DNA of 64,000 nt from JBCCTX01 sp964652565 (GTDB lineage: Bacteria > Bacteroidota > Bacteroidia > J057), in assembly GCA_964652565.1 (NCBI GenBank), contig CAZZEC010000001.1, positions 1 through 64,000 on the forward strand, in the 5' to 3' direction. A program made the position numbers and the translations under genes. A model generated the notes under the pieces. That model was not told where the DNA came from, did not search any database, and saw nothing but the letters and a program-made list of their open reading frames with translations. This document shows positions 9,120 through 17,267 of the stretch, piece by piece. Position 1 is the stretch's first letter, and each line of letters begins with the position of its first letter.

Positions 9120-10477
9120 TTGTAAGGATAAAACTCGTGCGTTACTTTTTCCTAGTCATATGTTGTATATGGTTAGGAGGATGTGAAGGAGAGGTGGAAG
9201 AATTCAGCGAGTTAGAAGTGGCAACTGGTTGGGCGGAGATGTCTCTATACATCACCCAATACACTCCTGCTAATTCACCTACATATGCATCCAGATGTTT
9301 GGGATATATAGGGTTGACAATGTATGAATCCATTGTACATGGATATCCGGAATATCAATCTATTGCCGATCAATTGAATGGGTTGGAAAAGCTACCCCTA
9401 CCCGAAGAAGGAAAAGAATATGACTGGGTGTTAGCTTTGAATGCTGGACAGGCTTATATCATGGATAGCATATACAACCAGACATCAGATGAAAATAAAG
9501 CTAAGATGGATTCACTTGAGCGCGTATTCTATCAAAGTTTTCGTCGAAAAGCTGAGAATCAGGATATAGTCGAGCGTTCTATTAGCTACGGGCGTTCCAT
9601 TGCTGCTGCGATATTTGAGTGGTCAAAATCAGATGGGGGGCACAGAGGATATTTGAGAAATTTTGATAAGGATATGGAGCATCCAGAACGCCCCGGTTCC
9701 TGGAAACCTCCCCTGTATGCGCAATCCTTTAGCCATCACCCGTTACATCCTCATTGGGGTGAAAACCGAACATTCCTGAAAGTAAACCAAGAGATTCCCA
9801 TTCCAACTATGATCCCTTATGATACAGTACCGGGATCTCCGTACTATGAAGAGTTTATACGGGTGTATGAAAAAGATCTCGAATTGACCCAAAAAGAAAA
9901 AGAGATAGCTATTTGGTGGGGAGATGATCCCGACGAAACATTTACCCCTCCAGGACATTCGTATTATTTAGCTACCGTGGCTATTAAAAAACAGCAGCCA
10001 ACCTTGATCCATTGTGCTCAGACGTATGCAAGAGTAGGTATCGCAGTAGCAGATGCTTTTATCAAATGCTGGAAGTGGAAATATCATTTTTTCTCAGAGC
10101 GACCCAATACATTCATCCCGCAATTCATCGATCAGGATTGGGAATCATTTTGGCCAGATCCTCCTTTTCCTGCTTTCCCTTCTGGTCATGCTATTCAGGC
10201 TGCTGCCGCTGCTACAGTACTTACAGATCTGTACCCTGAACCCTTTGCATTTATAGATAGCGCGCATGTTGGAAGAGAACGAGATGAATTAAGGGATGTG
10301 GATTTTGTTGAAAGACCATTTAATACGTTCTGGGGGGTAGCTGAAGAAACGGCAGATTCTCGTTTTTTTGGAGGCATACATACGCCTCAGGACAATCGTG
10401 TAGGTCTGGATAAAGGAGCAGAAATTGCTCGAAACGTAAATCAATTGAAATGGAAAAAGGACGATATAACTTCTTGA
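9116..10477 (+). CDS. Vanadium-dependent haloperoxidase / PAP2-like lipoprotein
   Basis: The fold is that of vanadium haloperoxidases and PAP2-type acid phosphatases, which share one vanadate/phosphate pocket. All three signature blocks are present: K322-x6-R329-P330, P355-S356-G357-H358, and S415-R416-x5-H422-x3-D426. S356, H358, R416 and H422 are the expected oxyanion ligands and the axial histidine. A lipoprotein signal ends WLGGC (C23), so the enzyme acts in the periplasm or on the outer membrane. The 453-residue length fits the bacterial haloperoxidase-like group rather than small PAP2 phosphatases. The gene overlaps its upstream neighbour by 4 bp and the downstream FG-GAP gene by 28 bp. 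Halide oxidation and phosphatase activity cannot be told apart from sequence alone. Confidence 0.85.
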   Translation: MIVRIKLVRYFFLVICCIWLGGCEGEVEEFSELEVATGWAEMSLYITQYTPANSPTYASRCLGYIGLTMYESIVHGYPEYQSIADQLNGLEKLPLPEEGKEYDWVLALNAGQAYIMDSIYNQTSDENKAKMDSLERVFYQSFRRKAENQDIVERSISYGRSIAAAIFEWSKSDGGHRGYLRNFDKDMEHPERPGSWKPPLYAQSFSHHPLHPHWGENRTFLKVNQEIPIPTMIPYDTVPGSPYYEEFIRVYEKDLELTQKEKEIAIWWGDDPDETFTPPGHSYYLATVAIKKQQPTLIHCAQTYARVGIAVADAFIKCWKWKYHFFSERPNTFIPQFIDQDWESFWPDPPFPAFPSGHAIQAAAAATVLTDLYPEPFAFIDSAHVGRERDELRDVDFVERPFNTFWGVAEETADSRFFGGIHTPQDNRVGLDKGAEIARNVNQLKWKKDDITS

Positions 10478-12195
10478 TACTTGGCAGATTATATATACAA
10501 ATCGTATGGATATGTATGTTGTTACTATTGAGTAGTAGGGTGTATGCGCAGGAGACAAATACACCATTCACTAATGTTACTGAAGCTGCAGGTATACAAC
10601 ATCAATTTGAGGTTTATGAAGGGATGTTTGGGGGAGGTATCTGTGTCTTTGATCTGAATGAAGATGGGTACGAAGATTTATTCATGACCAGTGGGATGCA
10701 AGAAGATGTGTTGTATCTAAACAATGGAGACGGAACATTTCAGAATATTTATAATGGGTCAGGACTGGAAATTACCCGCAAATTTGTAACGCAAGGGGTA
10801 GTTGGTGCAGATGTCAACAGAGATGGTTGGGTAGATCTTTTTATCACAACCATTACCCGAAAAGATAGTACTAAACGGATTCCAAGAGCACGAAATTTGT
10901 TTTTCTTAAACAATGGAGATAATACATTTACAGATGCTACAGAACAATATAGGATCGAGGGATTAAATTCTTTTAGTACAGGCGCTAATTTTGGAGACTT
11001 TAACGCTGATGGATACCCCGATCTATATGTGGGAAACTATTTTAGGGCTTATGAAGGGGAACTTACCTATATTAATGATGCAACGATAGTCAGTGCAAAC
11101 CAGACCTCAGAGGGATACCTCCTGAAGAATGTAAAAGGGAAGAGATTCAAAAATGTGTACAAGGAGTATGGATTAGATTACAAAGGATATGGATTTGGAG
11201 GAGTATTTACTGATTTTGACAATGATGGAGATCAGGATCTCTTTGTCAATCACGATTTTGGGTACAAGGCAACCCCAGATTTTTTACTGGAAAATGAGTA
11301 TCCCCGTAAATCATTCAAAGATGTAAGTGAAGAATATGAGATGGATTTAAAGATCAATTCCATGGGTACCGCAGTTGGGGACTATGACAATGATGGAGAT
11401 ATGGATTACTACATGACAAATATCAAGTTCAATCACTTTATGGAAAGTCAAGGTCCCGGAAAACCTTATGTAAACAGGCTGAAGGAATTGGGAATGCATT
11501 TTTTAACGATAAGTTGGGGAGCTAATTTTGCTGATTTTGATCATGATGGAGATTTAGACTTATTCGTATCTAATGGAGACTTGAATCCTAATGATGTACC
11601 CATGGGAGATTTTTATTTTGAAAATCAAGGGGATTCGTTTGTAGAATTAGGGAGAGCCAAAGGAGTAAAAGATTTTGGTATAGGCAGAGGCTCTGTGGTA
11701 TTTGATATAGAAAACGATGGCGATCTTGACATATTGGTCGTCAATCAAAAACCCGTTTTTGATTATCCATTGCCTTCTGTAACCCATCTATTTAGAAATG
11801 ATTCTACTCAAGGCAACTGGGTGAAGATAGCTTTAAGGGGGATAGAAGCTGAAACACATGGTATCGGGTCTAGAATCCAGGTAGTAGCAGGAAACTTACG
11901 AATGATTAGAGAAATCGATGGAGGAGGTTCTAGTCATTTATCACAAAATTCAACTATTGCACATTTTGGACTTGGCCAAGCTAATGTCATTGATACGATC
12001 AAGGTGATTTGGACTGGGGGCAAGGAACAAGTGTTGACAAATCAATCCATCAACCAATTCATTGTGATAGAGGAAGATCAATTGTCAGAGTCATCCACTT
12101 TCAACTTTATACTCTACCTAACGTTAGCTGTGCTAGTGATAGTAGGGAGTATATATTTTCTTACCCGAAGAAATTCTACCTTCTCAAAGGCTTGA
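10450..12195 (+). CDS. CRTAC1-type FG-GAP/ASPIC protein with C-terminal membrane helix
   Basis: This is a second, single-propeller CRTAC1 protein. A signal peptide of about 34 residues ends VYAQ. FG-GAP blades with DLNEDGY, DVNRDGW, DFNADGY, DFDNDGD, DYDNDGD and DFDHDGD loops cover about 45-430. An ASPIC/UnbV module covers about 457-542 (GIGSRIQVV, HFGLG, VIWTGG). The tail is unusual: a hydrophobic segment at about 550-571 is followed by TRRNSTFSKA, a membrane anchor or sorting-signal shape not seen in its larger paralogue. The chosen start overlaps the haloperoxidase gene by 28 bp; a start at 10516 would shorten the signal peptide but is less convincing. The protein is probably displayed with the haloperoxidase-like enzyme; its function is unknown. 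Confidence 0.86.
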   Translation: MEKGRYNFLILGRLYIQIVWICMLLLLSSRVYAQETNTPFTNVTEAAGIQHQFEVYEGMFGGGICVFDLNEDGYEDLFMTSGMQEDVLYLNNGDGTFQNIYNGSGLEITRKFVTQGVVGADVNRDGWVDLFITTITRKDSTKRIPRARNLFFLNNGDNTFTDATEQYRIEGLNSFSTGANFGDFNADGYPDLYVGNYFRAYEGELTYINDATIVSANQTSEGYLLKNVKGKRFKNVYKEYGLDYKGYGFGGVFTDFDNDGDQDLFVNHDFGYKATPDFLLENEYPRKSFKDVSEEYEMDLKINSMGTAVGDYDNDGDMDYYMTNIKFNHFMESQGPGKPYVNRLKELGMHFLTISWGANFADFDHDGDLDLFVSNGDLNPNDVPMGDFYFENQGDSFVELGRAKGVKDFGIGRGSVVFDIENDGDLDILVVNQKPVFDYPLPSVTHLFRNDSTQGNWVKIALRGIEAETHGIGSRIQVVAGNLRMIREIDGGGSSHLSQNSTIAHFGLGQANVIDTIKVIWTGGKEQVLTNQSINQFIVIEEDQLSESSTFNFILYLTLAVLVIVGSIYFLTRRNSTFSKA

Positions 12196-13059
12196 TCTTT
12201 CCTCTACCAGCTCTAACTTATTTCACATACGGAAAAATGCGAGGATGATCGTCCTATCATGGATGAAAATGTTCGCTTACTACAAGATTGCTTAATGGGG
12301 CAGTAAGTTGCCATTATTATTCGAGGGAAGGTAATACTGAGTAACATGACACTCAGAGGACAAGATAGAAAGTGGGGGATCAGAATTAAGGGTATAAAAA
12401 GCTTCTTGTTAAGATGAACATGTATCGCGAAGCTTATTACATTCTACCGCTTCTCTGGCGTATCAAAAATAAAGATTGGGGTCGAAATATCTTAATTTTC
12501 GTATAATAGGATATTTAGTTTAATATTGCACGCTCACTGAATTAAATCCCCATTTTACCCTACAGCTTTTATAGTAATGGGAACGCGAACCGGGCGGGAT
12601 TTAATAAAATTAAACTGGAAATGCAAGCGCTTCTCAACAATTTTAATGGTGATTATTCTTACTTCTTACATACCCTTTCAGAAATAGCTTTGATGTAAGA
12701 TTTCAAGGGGTTTTTCGAGTATTTATATGATATTAGCTAAGTCCAAATATTTTAAATTTCTAAAATAAAAATAAATGCTATTTGTTATTAGTATTATAAC
12801 TATCTGTTATTCAATTATATAATTGTGTGCAGAAACTAGTATTTTTTTGTATCCCACCTAAATGCTGATGAAGTTTCGGATTTGATACGATATACACTAC
12901 GTAATAATTATAATATTTTATCAGCAACAAAAACCAATTGATATAATCATTTCTTGTAATGAATATTATTCTTACAAGATACATTTTCGCTCACCTATTC
13001 CCGTTTTATAGTTGTGGATTAAATATCCGGTGGAAAAATATCAACTATAATTAGTTTTT
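12196..13059. other. Long structured intergenic region
   Basis: No credible gene is visible in these 864 nt. Several inverted repeats are: ATTAAATCCC (12541-12550) with GGGATTTAAT (12596-12605), enclosing a locally GC-rich segment; TCTTGTAA (12952-12959) with TTACAAGA (12972-12979); and TTATAGTTG (13006-13014) with CAACTATAA (13042-13050), the last ending 9 nt before the next ATG and enclosing a smaller GGAT/ATCC stem. No exact TAnnTTTG element was found close to 13060. The region probably holds the promoter and leader of the beta-helix gene and possibly an unrecognised small RNA or decayed sequence. Confidence 0.5.
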
Positions 13060-16000
13060 ATGAAGAACTTTAAAACTCTTACTTTTTATTTTACATACAC
13101 ATTTATCGTGCTGTTGATGATGAATCTTACGCGTTTATCAGCGACGGATTATCACGTAAGTACTAGCGGGAATAATGGAAATAATGGTAGTGCAACGAGA
13201 CCTTGGAGAACCATTCAATACGCTGCATCAAGGGTAGCGGCCAACCAGGGTCACAGAATAATTGTTGCACCAGGCACCTATGTTGAAAATGGATCAATCA
13301 ATATACCTAGTGGTACTTCATTGATTGGGGCTGGAAAGGGCAGGACATTTGTCCTTCCAGGAGCGGGTTTAAGGCGTGCAGAGCAACCTTACATTGCCCT
13401 GGGATATTCAACCATCATCATACGGGGAAGTGCTACATTACGAGACCTTACACTTGCTGGACAGGATAAGAATGGAGCATCGGGGATTTGGGTACAGAAT
13501 GCTTCCAATGTAACCATTAAAAATGTTGAAGTTACTGAGTTTTTTAGTAATGGAATCTGTCTGCAGAACGCTCAAAATGTAACAGTTGAAGACGTAACTG
13601 TGACGGATTGTTCCTGGGCATCCAGTGCATGGGTAGGGAAAGGTTTTTTCATTCAGGATCTGCGCAACTCTGTCATTCGTAGAGTGAGAGTGGTAGAAAG
13701 AGAGCAAAGAGGTAATAAAGGAGGGGGGAATGCATTTGGTATTTTACCTAAGAAAGGATCTGTACTTGAAAATGTATTAGTGGAAGATTCTTATTTTCAA
13801 GTAAACCCCACGGGTATATGGAATCAGGGGAGGGCTGCCAACATCGTAGTAGAGTTTTGGGGGCATTCCATTATTAAGAATGTAGTTTTGAGAGGAAATG
13901 AGTTTCGCAATGGTACGCTTTCATTTGCTATAAAGAAAAACCAACAAAATGTCAATGCGTCTCCTTTTTGCTTTTTGTTTGAGCAGAACCGCATTGTCAA
14001 TGGCAGCCAATATCCCATAGAGCTGTCTATCGATAATTCGATATTCCAGAATAACTTTATTCAATGTGGTTCTGGTTATGTATTTAAAAACTGGGAGAAA
14101 GAGCAAGAGCGCTACGAGAAATTAACTATTCAAAATAACGTTGTGGAATGGAATGTAGGGGCAGGGTGGCCGACAGTGTTTATAGGTAGTTATGGAGGGT
14201 ATAAGGATTTAACGGTTCGGAACAATACTCTATATGCAAAGGGCAGTAATGGATTTAGTTTCGTAGATATGTATAACCCAAATAAGTTTGGCAATATCAG
14301 TGAAAACTTTTTGATTGAAAATAACATTGTATATAGAGAAAGTAGCAGTATCACTGGCTACACCTATCCTAAGGGATTTGTGAAATGGCTAAATGATGAT
14401 TATTCCAATCCCCATACCATTCGAAACGCGACAGTGAGAGGAAATATTTACTGGAATTTCCCAGCACAAGATAATGGGAATCATACCGGCAATAGAAGAG
14501 AAAATGTCCCATTTACTCGTTCGGGAGCAAAACCTTTTCCCTACTATAGTCAAAGTACGGGTAAGGGTGCAGATTTTAATAATACTTTTGCCGCACCTAC
14601 TCCCGAGATTCCCACACCTGAAACTCCTGAAGAGGAAGTACCCAAGGAAACTCCCCCTAAAACCCTGGCTATACCTATCAGGATCAATGCGGGAGGAGGA
14701 GAATATAAAGCACAAAATGGAGATGTGTTCCTGGCTGACGTGAATTATTCCGGAGAATCGAAAGCCGCTCAGATTCCCATTGGGATTACTTACACTCAAG
14801 ATGATCCTCTGTACCAAAGTGAAAGATATGGCAAAGAGTTTTCTTATTCTTTTACGGTCGATAATGGTTCATATGATATCAATATCCATTTATGTGAAAT
14901 TTATTGGAGTGGAGATAAGCAAAGGATATTTGATTTAGAGGTGAATGGCAAAACAATGTTAGAAGACTGCGATATTTATGCGGATGCTGGTAAAGGCAAG
15001 GCGGTTATAGAAAAAATTACTGGAGTAGAAATCGTAGATGGAAGACTCGACTTAACCTTTAAAACTGACATAGATAACGCAAAAGTTTCTGCAATTGAAA
15101 TCCTGCCGAGTGAGTCGAAGGAAAATACCCCTCCCAATTTCACGCTGAGTGCAACTACAGTTTCTTTGATCGAAAACTTTATGGAACCAGTTACTATCCA
15201 GGTAACACCGGATACTGTTCCCATACATGAAAGATCTCAGGAAGTTGTATATAGTATAAGCTCGTCTGAAGATGATATTGCTGATCTCAGCATTGATCCT
15301 CAAACAGGTAGAATTACTATAACGTCAATTCCCGGTAAGCGAGGTATACAAACCTTTGAAGTAAAAGCTGATGATCAACAGGAAGAGAACAACATAGCAA
15401 TTCAGGAATTTAAACTGAGCATAGGGCAATTGATAGATAATGATATGCCTACAAACGGAGGAGATGTAACATTGAGAATTAATGCGGGTGGAGAAGCCTA
15501 TACGACATCCGATGGGAAGGAATTTATTGCTGATGACCCCCTACTTCTACAGGGGACAAGTAGGACATACAACACTTTTGGTGAAGTAGAAGGGACAGAA
15601 GATGATGAATTATATTTATCTGAAAGATGGGGAAATGCGTTTTCGTACAATGTACTTGTCCCGAACGGTACCTATAAAGTACGACTACACTTCGCTGAAA
15701 TATTCTGGAAGGGTGAAGATTATCGATCCTTCAATGTCAATATTGAGGATGGGACAGCGTCTATAGAGGAAATTGACATCTATGAAAAAGTGGGAGGATT
15801 TGCTGCGTATATACTCAATATTGAACATGTAAACGTATCAGATGGGACGATCAACGTGGAATTTTCAACTGAAATAGATAATGCTAAATTATCTGCTATT
15901 GAAATAATACGGACTTCTGCACCTGATGGAGATTCTGATGACAAAGATTTCGAAGAAGAAATGGCTATAAGGATTAATAGTGGAAGTACACAGGATATGA

Positions 16001-16782
16001 TGATAGATGGGAAGATGTTTATGGCTGATGAATACTTTACTGGCAGTTCAAATACATGGAACAATAGATTACTCAAGGAGATTGGAGAAACTGACATGGA
16101 TGATTTATACTTCACGGAGAGATATGCAGATAGAGATCTCGGAAAGTTTGGGTACAATATTCCCCTGGATAACGGTAATTATATAGCGATTCTTCATTTC
16201 GCAGAAATATACTTTGGGGTGAACGGTGGGTACATGACCAATAGTGAAGGAAAGAGAAATATAAATGTTGCTCTCGAAGGGAAAGAAATTATTTCTCAGT
16301 TAGATATTGCCAAAAAAGTTGGTAGCGGAAATGCCTATGCAATAGAGGTTCCTGTGAGTATTAAAGATGGATCTTTTGATCTAGTGCTAGGGGCAAATGT
16401 TAATAGACCTAAAATATCTGCAATTGAGATCATTAAGCCATCAAATGGAGGTGTAGTCATTACGGAAGAGGGATTAAATTCCAATAACTTTAAACTTACA
16501 GCGGATGGTGTCGTGATTAACGACCCTACTGCCTACGTGAAAGTGGGACCTAACCCCGCTTCGGAGTATGCACAATTGATCATGTATAACGATTTTGAAG
16601 GATTTTTTGATGTGAAGATTTACGATGCATTGGGAAGATTATTTAGTACACAAATTATTGAAAAAGAGCGGGTGATGGGTAGATACGAGCTAGACATTAG
16701 TCGACTACAATCTGGCGTATACTTTATTTCTGTAGATATGGATGGTGAGATACAAACCCAGAAACTATGGATTAGACACTAA
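13060..16782 (+). CDS. Secreted beta-helix protein with three malectin-like domains and T9SS tail
   Basis: This is an extracellular carbohydrate-directed protein. A signal peptide covers about 1-29. A right-handed parallel beta-helix of the pectate-lyase-like/DUF1565 type (about 30-500) opens with YHVSTSGNNGNNGS and PWRTIQYA and has many N-rich rungs. After a P/E/T linker (about 510-535) come a malectin-like domain (about 537-685), a cadherin-like beta-sandwich (about 690-800), a second malectin-like domain (about 804-951) and a third (about 968-1128). Each malectin-like unit starts RINAGG or RINSGS and carries a YxSERxG or YFTERYA motif. The C-terminus (about 1160-1240) is a T9SS type A sorting domain with VGPNPASEYAQL. 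Malectins bind glucose-containing glycans, so polysaccharide attachment or lysis is plausible. Catalytic residues could not be assigned. Confidence 0.85.
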   Translation: MKNFKTLTFYFTYTFIVLLMMNLTRLSATDYHVSTSGNNGNNGSATRPWRTIQYAASRVAANQGHRIIVAPGTYVENGSINIPSGTSLIGAGKGRTFVLPGAGLRRAEQPYIALGYSTIIIRGSATLRDLTLAGQDKNGASGIWVQNASNVTIKNVEVTEFFSNGICLQNAQNVTVEDVTVTDCSWASSAWVGKGFFIQDLRNSVIRRVRVVEREQRGNKGGGNAFGILPKKGSVLENVLVEDSYFQVNPTGIWNQGRAANIVVEFWGHSIIKNVVLRGNEFRNGTLSFAIKKNQQNVNASPFCFLFEQNRIVNGSQYPIELSIDNSIFQNNFIQCGSGYVFKNWEKEQERYEKLTIQNNVVEWNVGAGWPTVFIGSYGGYKDLTVRNNTLYAKGSNGFSFVDMYNPNKFGNISENFLIENNIVYRESSSITGYTYPKGFVKWLNDDYSNPHTIRNATVRGNIYWNFPAQDNGNHTGNRRENVPFTRSGAKPFPYYSQSTGKGADFNNTFAAPTPEIPTPETPEEEVPKETPPKTLAIPIRINAGGGEYKAQNGDVFLADVNYSGESKAAQIPIGITYTQDDPLYQSERYGKEFSYSFTVDNGSYDINIHLCEIYWSGDKQRIFDLEVNGKTMLEDCDIYADAGKGKAVIEKITGVEIVDGRLDLTFKTDIDNAKVSAIEILPSESKENTPPNFTLSATTVSLIENFMEPVTIQVTPDTVPIHERSQEVVYSISSSEDDIADLSIDPQTGRITITSIPGKRGIQTFEVKADDQQEENNIAIQEFKLSIGQLIDNDMPTNGGDVTLRINAGGEAYTTSDGKEFIADDPLLLQGTSRTYNTFGEVEGTEDDELYLSERWGNAFSYNVLVPNGTYKVRLHFAEIFWKGEDYRSFNVNIEDGTASIEEIDIYEKVGGFAAYILNIEHVNVSDGTINVEFSTEIDNAKLSAIEIIRTSAPDGDSDDKDFEEEMAIRINSGSTQDMMIDGKMFMADEYFTGSSNTWNNRLLKEIGETDMDDLYFTERYADRDLGKFGYNIPLDNGNYIAILHFAEIYFGVNGGYMTNSEGKRNINVALEGKEIISQLDIAKKVGSGNAYAIEVPVSIKDGSFDLVLGANVNRPKISAIEIIKPSNGGVVITEEGLNSNNFKLTADGVVINDPTAYVKVGPNPASEYAQLIMYNDFEGFFDVKIYDALGRLFSTQIIEKERVMGRYELDISRLQSGVYFISVDMDGEIQTQKLWIRH

Positions 16783-16811
16783 GATTTGAAAACTAGGATC
16801 TTCATGTATAA

Positions 16812-16845
16812 GAGGAAGTCACGATCGTTGACTTCCTCCTTTTTT
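16812..16845 (+). terminator. Rho-independent terminator after the beta-helix gene
   Basis: GAGGAAGTCA (16812-16821) pairs perfectly with TGACTTCCTC (16829-16838) around a 7-nt loop and is followed by CTTTTTT. It lies 30 bp after the plus-strand stop codon. It also abuts the stop of the minus-strand remnant at 16844, so the hairpin may serve both directions. Confidence 0.8.
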
Positions 16846-17191
16846 ATGAACATATCAGATTGTGTCGACTAGAAATTACCCCTTCAGAAGCCCTTATCAT
16901 CCACCCTACCTTCCTGTGGGCATCTACTCCATCTTCTTTAAAGCGAAAATTTGCAGTCAAAATAAAATCTCCGCTTAATTTATTATAGAGATAGTTGAAT
17001 TCATCTCTTTCAAACCAGATATTATACCCTGCGCCAGATACGCTGTAAGTTTGTGTTTCCTTATTGTAAGTGGCTTGCCCCTTAAGTTTGGGGGTTCCAA
17101 TATCCTTGTTCAAGGAAAATACTCCAATAGATTGACCCATTGCTATGTTAAAGATCAATGGAAGCAGTAGTAATAGATGATATCTATTCAT
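16844..17191 (-). pseudogene. Truncated secreted beta-sandwich protein (TolR-annotated/DUF1349-like N-terminus)
   Basis: The 115-residue reading frame has a good signal peptide (about 1-19, ending AMGQ). It then closely resembles the start of a common Bacteroidota secreted family often mislabelled as biopolymer transporter TolR: a DIGTPKLKG segment, SGAGYNIWF, GDFILTANF and HRKVGWMIR. In that family the beta-sandwich continues well beyond this point. Here it ends within 15 residues after WMIRASEG with a sequence that does not look like the family, directly at the neighbouring terminator hairpin. I read it as a C-terminally deleted remnant. It lies 76 bp downstream of rpoN on the same strand. 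A genuinely short variant cannot be ruled out. Confidence 0.5.
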
Positions 17192-17267
17192 ATGAGGTTA
17201 TAAAAATCTATGGTATGAAAAAAAGATGTAGTGAGCTACTGTATCAAGTCTTGGTATAAGATATAAA

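Noticed and set aside
12214..12303. Short plus-strand peptide after the small CRTAC1 gene, including a PIMDENVRLLQDCL-like stretch
   Set aside because: It looks protein-like but is under 30 codons with no start codon in a usable context and no family recognised; it may be decayed coding sequence but cannot be supported.
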